From Lentimicrobiaceae bacterium (GTDB lineage Bacteria; Bacteroidota; Bacteroidia; Bacteroidales; F082): a DNA stretch of 58,440 nt. The notes under the pieces were generated by a model. The model had not been told where the DNA came from and did no database searches. It saw nothing but the letters and a program-made list of their open reading frames with translations. Location of the stretch: NCBI GenBank assembly GCA_015061315.1, contig SUWV01000015.1:1-58440 (forward strand), written 5' to 3'. The position numbers were made by a program, and so were the translations under genes. The stretch's first letter is position 1, and each line of letters opens with the position of its first letter. Shown piece by piece: positions 1 through 7,149 of the stretch.

Positions 1-153
1 CCCATACACATCCTTAATGCCGTTAGCTCGTTCCAATATCCAATCAAACACGTCACTGTACATTATTCTATGCGAAAGTTGCACTTCATCAAAGTACTGC
101 GTCGTACAATTCCTAACCTTAACAGCGTCGTTTAAATCTAAGAGTAAATTCAT
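1..153 (-). CDS. Partial hypothetical protein (N-terminal 51 residues)
   Basis: An open frame begins with ATG at 153 and runs off the left edge of the window, so only 51 residues are visible. They are rich in Leu, Asp and Val, begin MNLLLDLNDAVKVRN, and show no signal peptide or membrane segment. I do not recognise the family. Support for a real gene is the clean frame to the edge and a Bacteroidota -7 box about 95 bases upstream (248-255), which gives a leader containing short repeated words. The function is unknown. Confidence 0.5.
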   Translation of the reverse strand, partial: MNLLLDLNDAVKVRNCTTQYFDEVQLSHRIMYSDVFDWILERANGIKDVYG

Positions 154-247
154 AATTATGAAAATTTAATTTATTAAAAAACACTATTAACCATAAGCCA
201 CCACAAACATCTCAATGCTCATGGCTCACAGCCCATAGCTAACAATA

Positions 248-255
248 CAAAGATA
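248..255 (-). promoter_or_regulatory. Promoter -7 box (TATCTTTG) for the gene at the left edge
   Basis: Read on the minus strand this is TATCTTTG, the Bacteroidota sigma -7 consensus TAnnTTTG. It faces the partial gene ending at 153. The intervening leader (about 190-240) carries a degenerate repeat of the word GGCTGTGAGCCATGAGC type. Confidence 0.5.
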
Positions 256-342
256 CGCAAAATAAGAAACGTAATCAATCAATTACAGATAATATTATAT
301 ACTTTTTTTTCAACATTATGTTAATAAATTGTTCTAAAAATA

Positions 343-371
343 ATTGTCGGCAGTCAAACAACCACCGACAA
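343..371 (-). terminator. Hairpin, possible terminator
   Basis: ATTGTCGG (343-350) and CCGACAAT (364-371) form a perfect 8-bp stem. On the minus strand the stem is followed by TATTTTTAG, so it could end transcripts coming from the right. No convincing gene lies immediately upstream on that strand, so the role is uncertain. Confidence 0.35.
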
Positions 372-492
372 TCCTCAGAAATAATAAGCCATTGCTTTTT
401 CAATTAGGATAACTTTTTAAGTCAACAAGACTACAAGACCACAAGTAAGAATACTTTAGGTTTTAATAGAATCTTTGTTCTTAGAAGTAATC

Positions 493-626
493 CCTGCCGC
501 CTCGGATAAATAGCGTTAAGAAATTATGAGTCTGAAGCGTTAAGAACAAAAAGCTGTTTGAGCGCAGCGAGTTCTTTTTGTTTAGCGAAAGAATCATAAT
601 TTTAGCGTATTTATCCGCAGCGGCGA
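493..626. repeat. Long imperfect palindrome, REP/MITE-like
   Basis: Two arms containing CGGATAAATAGCG (503-515) and CGTATTTATCCG (606-617) are complementary, and further inside AAGAACAAAAAGCT (542-555) pairs with AGTTCTTTTTGTT (570-582). The centre reads GTTTGAGCGCAGCGAG. Together they can fold into one hairpin of over 100 nt. From memory, similar palindromes with a GAGCG-AGCGAG centre are common between Bacteroidota genes; this was not checked. The 88-residue minus-strand frame over it (481-747) is a by-product, not a gene. Confidence 0.6.
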
Positions 627-885
627 GCTTTTTCTGTTTCTCTTTTTTGCGGTAAAAAAGAGAAAGAAACCAAGAATAAAGAGAATTTATTGTGCAAGAG
701 AAAACCTCTTTTTCCCGCGCACCTTCCTCGTACCATCTCCGTACCAAGTCCGCTAATTATATGCTTAATATTATGGCTTCATTCGAGTCTCATTCATAAA
801 TAGTTTAAGGTTTAAGGTTCAAAGTGTTTTAACAATTGTTAATTGAATGAAATTTATTCTAAAAAAAGCATTATCTTTGCAACGC

Positions 886-940
886 AAATCGGTAACCGAC
901 GAAAGACTGATTGAGCGAAGTAGTCGGTTATCGTTTTTCA
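886..940 (+). ncRNA. Candidate small RNA with intrinsic terminator
   Basis: A -7 box TATCTTTG (872-879) is followed about seven bases later by a roughly 50-nt segment. The segment ends in a hairpin, GGTAACCGAC (891-900) with GTCGGTTATC (923-932), and a T tract at 933-938. No open frame fits inside. Promoter, stem and T run in this order are what a short independent transcript would need. The hairpin tip ATTGAGCGAAG resembles the tip of the palindrome at 493-626, so a decayed repeat is the main alternative. Confidence 0.35.
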
Positions 941-1198
941 TTTTATGACAGCATATTCTGTTATAGCATATTCAATACAATCTCCGTTTTTAACATAACC
1001 TACAGTCAACTTTGCCATTCCGACCCTTGGAACATTTGCAAGAAGATTCGCTATCTCGGTAAACTTCATTCTTTTTGTCTGCCTTCCCGCTTTTGGCGGC
1101 AAATGTATTTCCAATATTCTTATTAACATAACAAGTCATATCCTTTGAACCATGAGTAGGCTTAAAGTTCAAAGTTTAAGGTTCAAAGTATTTTAATA

Positions 1199-1243
1199 AA
1201 TTGTTAATTGTCAATTGTTAACTGTTAATTGTTAACTGTCACC
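1199..1243 (-). repeat. Tandem word array, family A (TTAATTGTCAATTG)
   Basis: Degenerate head-to-tail copies of an 11-12 base word of the type GTTAATTGTCAA lie just after the stop codon of the alkyltransferase gene. The same family follows pyruvate kinase, the sigma factor, DUF2461, CorA, SulP and others in this window. A second word array, of the TTAAGGTTCAAAG type, adjoins it at 1160-1190. Confidence 0.7.
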
Positions 1244-1253
1244 ACCTTATCCC

Positions 1254-1517
1254 CTACCACTTAACGCCTTCACTCTCGAGGAGTCGCCTCTGCGCTTCTA
1301 TACCTCCAAACGCGAACGACTTCGACAACTCTCCCTTGAAATTGACAACCCTATGACACGGAATATTCTCCCTATCGGGATTCTTATGCAGAGCGTTACC
1401 CACGGCTCTCGCGAGTCTCTTGTCACCAAGCATCTCCGCTATCTGTCCGTAAGTCATCACCTCACCTCGCGGAATATTACTCACAATCTCATATATCCTT
1501 GCCGAGAGATTCGTCAT
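1254..1517 (-). CDS. Single-domain methylated-DNA--protein-cysteine methyltransferase
   Basis: This 87-residue protein is the DNA-binding/active-site domain of O6-alkylguanine-DNA alkyltransferase, which moves an alkyl group from O6 of guanine to its own cysteine. Visible landmarks are the arginine-finger region RLARAVGNALHKNP (34-47), the active-site PCHRV with Cys54, and GGIEAQRRLL (71-80). The alkyltransferase-like (Atl) proteins of the same size carry Trp in place of that Cys, so this one should be catalytic. I chose the ATG at 1517: it is preceded by a strong GGAGGTGAT ribosome site, rare in this phylum, and overlaps the upstream stop as ATGA. An in-frame ATG at 1586 lies inside the upstream gene. 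Confidence 0.85.
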   Translation of the reverse strand: MTNLSARIYEIVSNIPRGEVMTYGQIAEMLGDKRLARAVGNALHKNPDRENIPCHRVVNFKGELSKSFAFGGIEAQRRLLESEGVKW

Positions 1518-2209
1518 ATCACCTCCTCGCAATGAAAAGGACATCTCTCCTTTATACATTGGTTGTTCCTCGATGAACGGCGACATCTGACTTCACCAAT
1601 CTCCATCTCGACACCTAATTTCTCCCTGACAAAATCAACGGCTTCTCTTATGGCGAAATACGAATCTCTCTTACAGCATCGCGGTCCGCCCACTTCTCCA
1701 ATCTTACCCAAAGATCGCGACGTCATCTGATTCGACAGTCCCCAATTCTCAACACCCAAAGGCGTCGATTTCGTGACTATAGAGACGAATATGCCGCTGC
1801 TTATTCCAGCTCCGCACGCTCCCCAGAACCCGCATATACCGCCCGGCACTTCCCTGCCCCTCCTGAACATCTCCGACAATGATGCGGCTAAGTCAATCTC
1901 GCCACCAGAATTTCTATACGCCGTCAATAATGCCGACCCGACCATGATATGATGTTCCGGTCCGTGAAAATGACAGAACGACATCGACATCATCTTATCC
2001 ATAATCTCAATCGGATTCTTAGAACTCTCGTTAAGACATAACGAAACCACCGTATCAATCCCGGAAGTATGACACTCGTCACAGACATAATGCCCGTTCA
2101 CACAACGAGTCTTGCTCATCACTTTCTTATGACATAAAACACACTCCATCTCGACAGCACTCTCAAGATATTCAAGCGGCGAACTACAAATCAGACACTC
2201 TTCATTCAT
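1514..2209 (-). CDS. DUF5714-like cysteine-rich protein
   Basis: This is a 231-residue protein with an N-terminal zinc-ribbon-like region: Cys5/Cys8, Cys23/Cys26, Cys36 and Cys43/Cys46, in CxxC spacing. A conserved-looking FCHFHGPEHH motif follows near residue 80, then a Gly/Cys-rich GGICGFWGACGAG stretch and a late CC pair. The pattern fits the DUF5714 family as I remember it; its function is not established. It overlaps the alkyltransferase by four bases (ATGA), so the two are translationally coupled. A -7 box at 2235-2242 lies about 25 bases upstream and is divergent from the Fic promoter. Confidence 0.65.
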   Translation of the reverse strand: MNEECLICSSPLEYLESAVEMECVLCHKKVMSKTRCVNGHYVCDECHTSGIDTVVSLCLNESSKNPIEIMDKMMSMSFCHFHGPEHHIMVGSALLTAYRNSGGEIDLAASLSEMFRRGREVPGGICGFWGACGAGISSGIFVSIVTKSTPLGVENWGLSNQMTSRSLGKIGEVGGPRCCKRDSYFAIREAVDFVREKLGVEMEIGEVRCRRSSRNNQCIKERCPFHCEEVI

Positions 2210-2234
2210 ATTGTTATAATTAAAACATGTCGTA

Positions 2235-2242
2235 CAAAACTA
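2235..2242 (-). promoter_or_regulatory. Promoter -7 box (TAGTTTTG) for the DUF5714-alkyltransferase pair
   Basis: On the minus strand the sequence is TAGTTTTG, matching TAnnTTTG, placed about 26 bases before the ATG at 2209. Confidence 0.5.
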
Positions 2243-2294
2243 AAAAAATTCTCTCGAATAATATAACTCCCTTTTATTTTTATTATGAAGACCG

Positions 2295-2343
2295 AAAAAG
2301 TAGGGAGAAAATCATTATCTTTGCATAAAAAAGTAGGGAGAAA
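2295..2343 (+). promoter_or_regulatory. Fic promoter with two AAAGTAGGGAGAAA repeats
   Basis: TATCTTTG at 2316-2323 is a consensus -7 box. It is bracketed by two copies of AAAAGTAGGGAGAAA (2295-2311 and 2327-2343), 33 bases apart. Transcription should start near 2330, so the earlier in-frame ATG at 2285 cannot be used from this promoter, and the ATG at 2360 is the likely start. The same motif reappears three times inside the Fic coding sequence. Confidence 0.55.
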
Positions 2344-2359
2344 CAAAATATATTGTATC

Positions 2360-3385
2360 ATGGCAAGTAAACTAGAATATCTCATTAGTCATTATCACGA
2401 ATTAGGAATCGACAGCCAAATAGACTACGACAAATTCTATCTCTACTCTTTGATTACTCATTCTACCGCCATCGAAGGCTCAACAATCACAGAGTTGGAA
2501 AATCAAATTTTATTCGATCACGGACTAAGCATCAACGGTAAAAGTATTGAGGAACAGAGCATGAACCTCGACCTGAAACTTGCTTACGAGAAAGCTATTG
2601 AATTTGCGAGACTGCATAAGCCAATAACAACAGAGATGCTTATCTCACTCTCAGCTCTTGTGATGAAAAATACTGGTAAAGAATATAATACAGTTCTTGG
2701 CAACTTCTCTTCCGCTCGTGGAGAGTTGCGTCTGCTCAATGTCACTGCCGGCATAGGAGGTCGCTCTTATATGAGTTACAACAAAGTACCCATAAAGTTG
2801 GAAGAGTTCTGCAAACAACTGAATTTCCAACGCGAGAAAGCATCAGATATGTCTATCGACGAACTCTATCAGATGTCATTCGACGCTCATTATAATTTGG
2901 TAACAATACATCCTTGGGCTGACGGCAACGGACGTATGGCTCGACTGATAATGAATATGTTGCAATTTGAATTCGGACTAATCCCTACTAAGATTCTCAA
3001 AGAGGATAAAGAGGAATATATCAAAGCTTTGGTCGCAACACGTGAAGAGGATAATATCAACATTTTCAGAACCTTTATGTCATCTATGATGGAACGTAAC
3101 CTTCAAAATGAAATCGCCACTTACTTAGAATCTATCGGAGATGATAATAATAGGGAGAAACTTTATAAAAGTAGGGAGAAAACTTTAAAAAGCAGGGAGA
3201 AAATAATCGTTCTTCTTGCAGAGAATGGCAGACTGAGTGCCGCGGCTCTCGCTGTGAAAATAGGCATCTCCGCCAAGGCTGTAGAAAAACATCTCGCCAA
3301 TCTCAAAGCCGACGGCACCATCGAACGCATCGGCCCAGCCAAAGGAGGATATTGGAAAGTAAACCATCATCAAAAATTATTTTAA
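2360..3385 (+). CDS. Fic family AMP-transferase with winged-helix tail
   Basis: This 341-residue Fic-domain protein (start argued from the promoter at 2316-2323) is expected to transfer AMP from ATP to a target hydroxyl. The Fic motif HPWADGNGRMAR is at 184-195, with Trp where Phe is usual. STAIEG at 35-40 matches the (S/T)xxxE(G/N) inhibitory helix, so this is an N-terminally self-inhibited (class II) Fic and needs no separate antitoxin. A linker of three 7-residue repeats (REKLYKS, REKTLKS, REKIIVL) leads to a C-terminal winged helix ending AKGGYWKVN. That HTH implies DNA binding; since the linker DNA repeats match motifs around its promoter, self-regulation is possible. Confidence 0.85.
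   Translation: MASKLEYLISHYHELGIDSQIDYDKFYLYSLITHSTAIEGSTITELENQILFDHGLSINGKSIEEQSMNLDLKLAYEKAIEFARLHKPITTEMLISLSALVMKNTGKEYNTVLGNFSSARGELRLLNVTAGIGGRSYMSYNKVPIKLEEFCKQLNFQREKASDMSIDELYQMSFDAHYNLVTIHPWADGNGRMARLIMNMLQFEFGLIPTKILKEDKEEYIKALVATREEDNINIFRTFMSSMMERNLQNEIATYLESIGDDNNREKLYKSREKTLKSREKIIVLLAENGRLSAAALAVKIGISAKAVEKHLANLKADGTIERIGPAKGGYWKVNHHQKLF
3148..3203 (+). repeat. Three in-gene copies of the GTAGGGAGAAA motif
   Basis: Copies at 3148-3161, 3167-3183 and 3187-3203 recur about every 21 bases and encode the REK-containing heptads between the Fic domain and the winged helix. Two further copies flank the promoter at 2295-2343. Confidence 0.7.
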
Positions 3386-3490
3386 AATTTTCACAATTAT
3401 TTCAAAAAAATTACAACCTTTGCGTATTATTTTTGTTAATCTTATAAACTTTAAAACATCAACCCATTAACCCTTTAACCCCTTATCATC

Positions 3491-4294
3491 ATGCATTACC
3501 TTTTAATCTTACTGTTAGTATCGCTCGCCGTCTCCGCTCTCGGCTGGGTCTATTTCATCTATTTCTTCAGCCTCGGCTACGGCTTCGGCATCTCCGCCTT
3601 GGCAATCGCCATCGCCGTCATCTTCCGCGACGTCATCACAATCCCGACCGCTCTCCTATGCGTCGTCATGTTCATCTTCGGAATGCGTCTCGGTCTCTAC
3701 CTCGCCACCCGCGAGAAGAGATCTCCTGAGTATAAGAAGATCCTCTACGGTCCCGACGCCGCCAAGAAAAAACCGCTCTTCGTCGTCATCACGGTGTGGA
3801 TTTTCTGCGCCTTGCTTTACGTAGGTCAGGTGAGTCCCGTCGCTTTCTATCTGTCTAACAAAGCCGACGGCGTAGCTGTCAACGAGTTATGGACTTGGAT
3901 TGGCGCAGCTCTCATGGCATTGGGCGTCATCTTGGAGTCTGTCGCCGATGCTCAGAAGAAAGCCGCCAAGAAGATAAATCCTAAACGTTATGTCGATACG
4001 GGCTTGTATCGTTTGGTACGCTGTCCCAACTACTTAGGCGAACTCGTGATATGGACAGGCTCTTTCGTGGTCTGCATCGGCGCCTCATGTTCGGCATGGC
4101 AGTGGATCATAGCCACCATCGGCTACATCGGCATCGTCTATGTGATGTTCAGCGGTGCTCGCCGCTTGGAGGTACGCCAAGCTGTCACCTACGGCAACGA
4201 CCCCGACTTCCAGAAATATGTCAAGAAAACTCCTATCTTGATACCATTCCTCCCTATCTACAGCGTCGCGAAACACGAATGGCTGAAAGCGTAA
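3491..4294 (+). CDS. DUF1295 (steroid 5-alpha-reductase-like) membrane protein
   Basis: This is a 267-residue integral membrane protein with about six to seven hydrophobic segments. The C-terminal half has the signature of the DUF1295/steroid 5-alpha-reductase/isoprenylcysteine methyltransferase superfamily: KRYVDTGLYRLVRCPNYLGE near 165-184, where family members bind a nucleotide cofactor, followed by a tail with YGNDPDFQKYVKKTP. The substrate is unknown. The gene is more GC-rich than its neighbours. An imperfect -7-like CCTTTGCG lies near 3416. A GTAG hairpin follows its stop codon. Confidence 0.8.
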   Translation: MHYLLILLLVSLAVSALGWVYFIYFFSLGYGFGISALAIAIAVIFRDVITIPTALLCVVMFIFGMRLGLYLATREKRSPEYKKILYGPDAAKKKPLFVVITVWIFCALLYVGQVSPVAFYLSNKADGVAVNELWTWIGAALMALGVILESVADAQKKAAKKINPKRYVDTGLYRLVRCPNYLGELVIWTGSFVVCIGASCSAWQWIIATIGYIGIVYVMFSGARRLEVRQAVTYGNDPDFQKYVKKTPILIPFLPIYSVAKHEWLKA

Positions 4295-4324
4295 ATAATA
4301 CTCAAATAAATACCCATTAAACTT

Positions 4325-4379
4325 GTAGAGACGTATCAACGCCCCTTTATTTTAAAAGGCATCATTGACACGTCTCTAC
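4325..4379 (+). repeat. GTAG-foot hairpin element (REP-like), copy 1
   Basis: GTAGAGACGT at 4325 pairs with ACGTCTCTAC at 4370-4379. It lies about 30 bases after the DUF1295 stop, in sense orientation, and has no word array in front of it. It may also act as a terminator between these convergent genes. Confidence 0.75.
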
Positions 4380-4382
4380 ACT

Positions 4383-4427
4383 ATTAATTGTTAATTGTAA
4401 ACTGTTAATTGTTCATTGTACACTATC
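4383..4427 (-). repeat. Tandem word array, family A
   Basis: Degenerate copies of TTAATTGTAAACTG-type words directly follow, and touch, the stop codon of pyruvate kinase on its sense side. Confidence 0.7.
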
Positions 4428-5835
4428 CCACAATAACATCTTTTACTTTATTGATTTCTAAGAAGGTATTACCGCCTCCTTGTCCAAGACTGCCACTGAG
4501 ATACGCGACCTTGTCGTCCATCTCGATATGACCTTTCTGATGTAGGAATCGCACTGCCGCCACATATTGTTCATGAGAAGACAGCTTCAGATGCTGCGAA
4601 AATGGTATCACGCCGTAACTCAATGCCAACAGACGATGTACCTTGTCGTTACAACATAAAGCGATGACAGGATTAGGACCGCGGAATGCTGACAGATTTC
4701 TCGATGTCTTTCCTGTAACAGTGTCGGTGATAATACATTTCACGCCAAGATGTTGCGTTGCCTCGATAGCGTTCTTCGACAAAAATCCTGTCACGTCGTC
4801 GAAGCCACAGAGAGGTATGTCGATGTCGTTCTCGTGCATCTTATCTTTCTCGGCTTGCTCTGCAATAGCCACCATCGTCCTCACTGCTTCAAGAGGATAT
4901 TTTCCGGAAGCCGTCTCACCGCTGAGCATAAGAGCGTCAGTACGATAATAGATAGCGTTGGCGATGTCTGTCACCTCGGCACGTGTCGGTCGCGGGTTGT
5001 TAATCATAGTGTGAAGCATCTGCGTCGCCACGATGACAGGCTTCTTCGACTGAACACACTTGCGGATAATCTTACGCTGTATGCCTGGAATATGTTCTAT
5101 CGGGACTTCTATACCGAGGTCGCCACGGGCAATCATAATACCATACGAAGCCTCGATAATCTCGTCGATATTATCAACACCTTCTTGATTTTCAATCTTG
5201 GAGATAATCTGAATGTCGCTCTTATGTTCATCAAGAATGTCTTGAACAGCTTTCACGTCATTACTGTTTCTCACAAAAGAATGAGCTATAAAATCTATGT
5301 CTTCTTCTATCGCCAATTTGATATTCGCGATGTCTTTCTCTGTCAAAGCCGGAAGATTGATATGCACGCCTGGAACATTGACACTCTTACGAGAGCCTAA
5401 GCGTCCGTCGTTCTGCACCACAGCGATGAGAGCATCTTCTGTCTTATCGATAATCTTCATCGCGAGTTCGCCATCATCGAAAAGGACGTCATTACCTATG
5501 TTAATGTCGTTGACAAAATTCTGATACGAGACATTAACGCAATCGCGCGTCGTTTTTTCTGATGAATTACCACATATCTTCAGTCTGTCGCCATTCTTGA
5601 AATAGATATGTTCGTCAACGGCAGTCGTCCTAATCTCCGGACCTTTGGTGTCGATGAGGATGGCGAGATGAGGCGACACCGCTCTTACGTTGTTAATAAC
5701 TTTTCTGATACCATCAGGCGTTGCATGAGCTGTATTGATTCTCACCACATTAACGCCAGCGTCATATAAATCTTTGATAAAATCGGCCTCACAGCGGAGG
5801 TCACTTATTGATGCTACAATCTTAGTCTGTTTCAT
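4423..5835 (-). CDS. pyk: Pyruvate kinase
   Basis: This 470-residue enzyme makes pyruvate and ATP from phosphoenolpyruvate and ADP in the last step of glycolysis. Landmarks are the N-terminal KIVASISDLRCEADFIKDLY, the active-site IDTKGPEIRT (61-70), ISKIENQEGVDNIDEI with the catalytic Lys, and MIARGDLGIEVP, which binds the metal. The C-terminal regulatory domain is present, and the length is normal. The gene stands alone: its -7 box TATCTTTG is at 5864-5871, and its 3' side runs into a family A word array. Confidence 0.97.
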   Translation of the reverse strand: MKQTKIVASISDLRCEADFIKDLYDAGVNVVRINTAHATPDGIRKVINNVRAVSPHLAILIDTKGPEIRTTAVDEHIYFKNGDRLKICGNSSEKTTRDCVNVSYQNFVNDINIGNDVLFDDGELAMKIIDKTEDALIAVVQNDGRLGSRKSVNVPGVHINLPALTEKDIANIKLAIEEDIDFIAHSFVRNSNDVKAVQDILDEHKSDIQIISKIENQEGVDNIDEIIEASYGIMIARGDLGIEVPIEHIPGIQRKIIRKCVQSKKPVIVATQMLHTMINNPRPTRAEVTDIANAIYYRTDALMLSGETASGKYPLEAVRTMVAIAEQAEKDKMHENDIDIPLCGFDDVTGFLSKNAIEATQHLGVKCIITDTVTGKTSRNLSAFRGPNPVIALCCNDKVHRLLALSYGVIPFSQHLKLSSHEQYVAAVRFLHQKGHIEMDDKVAYLSGSLGQGGGNTFLEINKVKDVIVG

Positions 5836-5863
5836 AAAAATAATTGTTGTTTTTTATAACAAA

Positions 5864-5871
5864 CAAAGATA
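5864..5871 (-). promoter_or_regulatory. pyk promoter -7 box (TATCTTTG)
   Basis: A consensus TATCTTTG on the minus strand, 29 bases upstream of the pyk ATG. Confidence 0.6.
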
Positions 5872-5881
5872 CGAAAAAATT

Positions 5882-5904
5882 GTAAGGACACATCGAATGT
5901 GTCC
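5882..5904 (+). repeat. REP hairpin R1 upstream of the RAYT gene
   Basis: GTAA is followed by GGACACAT (5886-5893), a CGA loop and ATGTGTCC (5897-5904), a perfect 8-bp stem with a T run after it. A tetranucleotide foot next to a hairpin is the arrangement bound by REP-associated transposases. Confidence 0.8.
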
Positions 5905-5934
5905 TTTTTCATTAAATATATTCGAAAATATTAT

Positions 5935-5942
5935 TACTTTTG
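5935..5942 (+). promoter_or_regulatory. RAYT promoter -7 box (TACTTTTG)
   Basis: TACTTTTG matches TAnnTTTG and lies 16 bases before the ATG at 5959. It shows that the in-frame ATG at 5899 is not the start. Confidence 0.5.
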
Positions 5943-5958
5943 CGAAAAATCAAAATAT

Positions 5959-6462
5959 ATGGAATACAATTATCGCAAATCGCCTCGCGCACAATGGCAT
6001 AACTATGTTGGTGCTAATTATTTTGTAACAATATGTACAAAAAACAAACAGCATTTTCTTGGAGAAATCAAGGATGATACTATTCATTTAAGTAAAATCG
6101 GCATGTTCTTAAAAAAGCAGATTGAAGAAACTAAAATTATACGCGCCAATAATATAGATATACCTTGCTATACAATAATGCCTAATCATGTTCATCTAAT
6201 TATCACATTTAACAACTCTTATTATCCTGATTATGACGGGAAAGATTCATCTGACGGAAAAACATCATTCGGTCCCCAAAGTAATAACCTACCATCAATA
6301 ATAAGAGGAATTAAGTCGAGCGTAAAGAAATATGCAAATGATAATAAAATTATATTTGAGTGGCATAAAAGATATCATGACAGAATAATTCGGAATCATA
6401 ACGAGATGAACAACATAGCTGAATATATAGAAAATAATCCTATAAAATGGGATTTAAGATAA
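5959..6462 (+). CDS. REP-associated tyrosine transposase (RAYT, Y1/HUH family)
   Basis: This 167-residue single-strand DNA nuclease belongs to the IS200-like Y1 transposase family. The HUH motif is HVH at 77-79 in IMPNHVHLIITF, and the probable catalytic Tyr is Tyr125 in VKKYAND. The C-terminal HDRIIRNHNEMNNIAEYIENNP is typical of RAYT proteins. Such enzymes cut and join REP hairpins bearing a GTAG-like foot. Hairpins fitting this role flank the gene: R1 at 5882, R2 (inverted) at 6533 and R3 at 6576. There are no insertion-sequence ends, as expected for a domesticated RAYT. The start at 5959 is set by the -7 box at 5935. Confidence 0.9.
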   Translation: MEYNYRKSPRAQWHNYVGANYFVTICTKNKQHFLGEIKDDTIHLSKIGMFLKKQIEETKIIRANNIDIPCYTIMPNHVHLIITFNNSYYPDYDGKDSSDGKTSFGPQSNNLPSIIRGIKSSVKKYANDNKIIFEWHKRYHDRIIRNHNEMNNIAEYIENNPIKWDLR

Positions 6463-6479
6463 GTGTAATAACTAATATG

Positions 6480-6498
6480 ATTATCTTTGCAAGATAAT
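6480..6498 (+). promoter_or_regulatory. Promoter for the folate cyclo-ligase inside a palindrome
   Basis: The -7 box TATCTTTG (6482-6489) sits in ATTATCTT-TGC-AAGATAAT, a perfect 8-bp inverted repeat. The transcript would start near 6496 and carry REP hairpins R2 and R3 in its leader before the ATG at 6619. Confidence 0.5.
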
Positions 6499-6532
6499 AC
6501 AATATCATACTACTGATTATATAGGAATTTAT

Positions 6533-6555
6533 GGACACATGCGATGTGTCCGTAC
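6533..6555 (-). repeat. REP hairpin R2 (inverted)
   Basis: GGACACAT-GCG-ATGTGTCC followed by GTAC on the plus strand. Read on the minus strand it is GTAC-hairpin, the reverse orientation of R1 and R3. Confidence 0.75.
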
Positions 6556-6575
6556 AAATGGATGGTGAAATAATT

Positions 6576-6598
6576 GTAAGGACACATTGAATGTGTCC
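6576..6598 (+). repeat. REP hairpin R3
   Basis: GTAA followed by GGACACAT-TGA-ATGTGTCC, nearly identical to R1. R2 and R3 form an inverted REP pair in the leader of the next gene. Confidence 0.8.
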
Positions 6599-6618
6599 AC
6601 TAAAATATATCAATAATC

Positions 6619-7149
6619 ATGAACAAAACAGAATTAAGGTCTCATATCAAAGCTTTGAAGAAGCAACGTTCAAAGGAAGAGCTTCTCGAGCAATCGAAGC
6701 TGATTCTTAACAAATTAGAAAATCATAAATCTTTTATTGAAGCAAAGACTGTCATGCTCTACAGCTCGCTTCCAGACGAAGTCGACACGCATGACTTCTT
6801 GGAACGATGGCGTAACGAAAAGAAAATCATACTTCCTACCGTTGTCGGCGACGACATCATTCCCGTAGAACTTTCTAAAGATACCGACTTTGCCATTGGC
6901 GACTTCAACATCCTTGAACCTCAAAACGAACCTTATAACGGCAGCTACGACTTAATCATAGTCCCTGGCGTAGCCTTCGACAAAAACGGCAACCGCATCG
7001 GAAGAGGCAAAGGCTACTACGACAGATTTCTCTGCAAACACTTAGATGTCACAAGAATAGGAATATGCTTCGACTTCCAGCTCGTCGATAGCGTCCCGAC
7101 CGAAGACAACGACATCAGAATGAATGAGGTGATTTCTATAAGTCAATAA
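6619..7149 (+). CDS. 5-formyltetrahydrofolate cyclo-ligase
   Basis: This 176-residue enzyme converts 5-formyl-THF to 5,10-methenyl-THF with ATP, returning a storage folate to one-carbon metabolism. The substrate loop GNRIGRGKGYYDRFL near 123-137 is diagnostic. The N-terminus MNKTELRSHIKALKKQRS is also typical. The promoter at 6480 gives a leader of about 120 nt containing two REP hairpins. The last codons AGT CAA TAA are themselves the first unit of the downstream word array, so the C-terminal Ser-Gln and the stop are repeat-derived. Confidence 0.92.
   Translation: MNKTELRSHIKALKKQRSKEELLEQSKLILNKLENHKSFIEAKTVMLYSSLPDEVDTHDFLERWRNEKKIILPTVVGDDIIPVELSKDTDFAIGDFNILEPQNEPYNGSYDLIIVPGVAFDKNGNRIGRGKGYYDRFLCKHLDVTRIGICFDFQLVDSVPTEDNDIRMNEVISISQ

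Noticed and set aside
481..747. An 88-residue minus-strand open frame
   Set aside because: It lies across the long palindrome at 493-626, has low-complexity Lys/Leu-rich composition and no start signals, and is explained by the repeat.
938..1129. A 63-residue minus-strand open frame, with an overlapping second frame at 990-1172
   Set aside because: It could be a small or decayed gene (FTEIANLLANVPRVGMAK looks protein-like), but two frames overlap, there is no clear promoter or ribosome site, and no family is recognised; not strong enough to list.
2360..3385. Fic protein as half of a toxin-antitoxin pair
   Set aside because: The inhibitory motif STAIEG is within the protein itself and no small partner gene adjoins.
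5899..5958. Longer RAYT N-terminus starting at 5899
   Set aside because: The frame overlaps the REP hairpin R1 and its start precedes the promoter box at 5935-5942.
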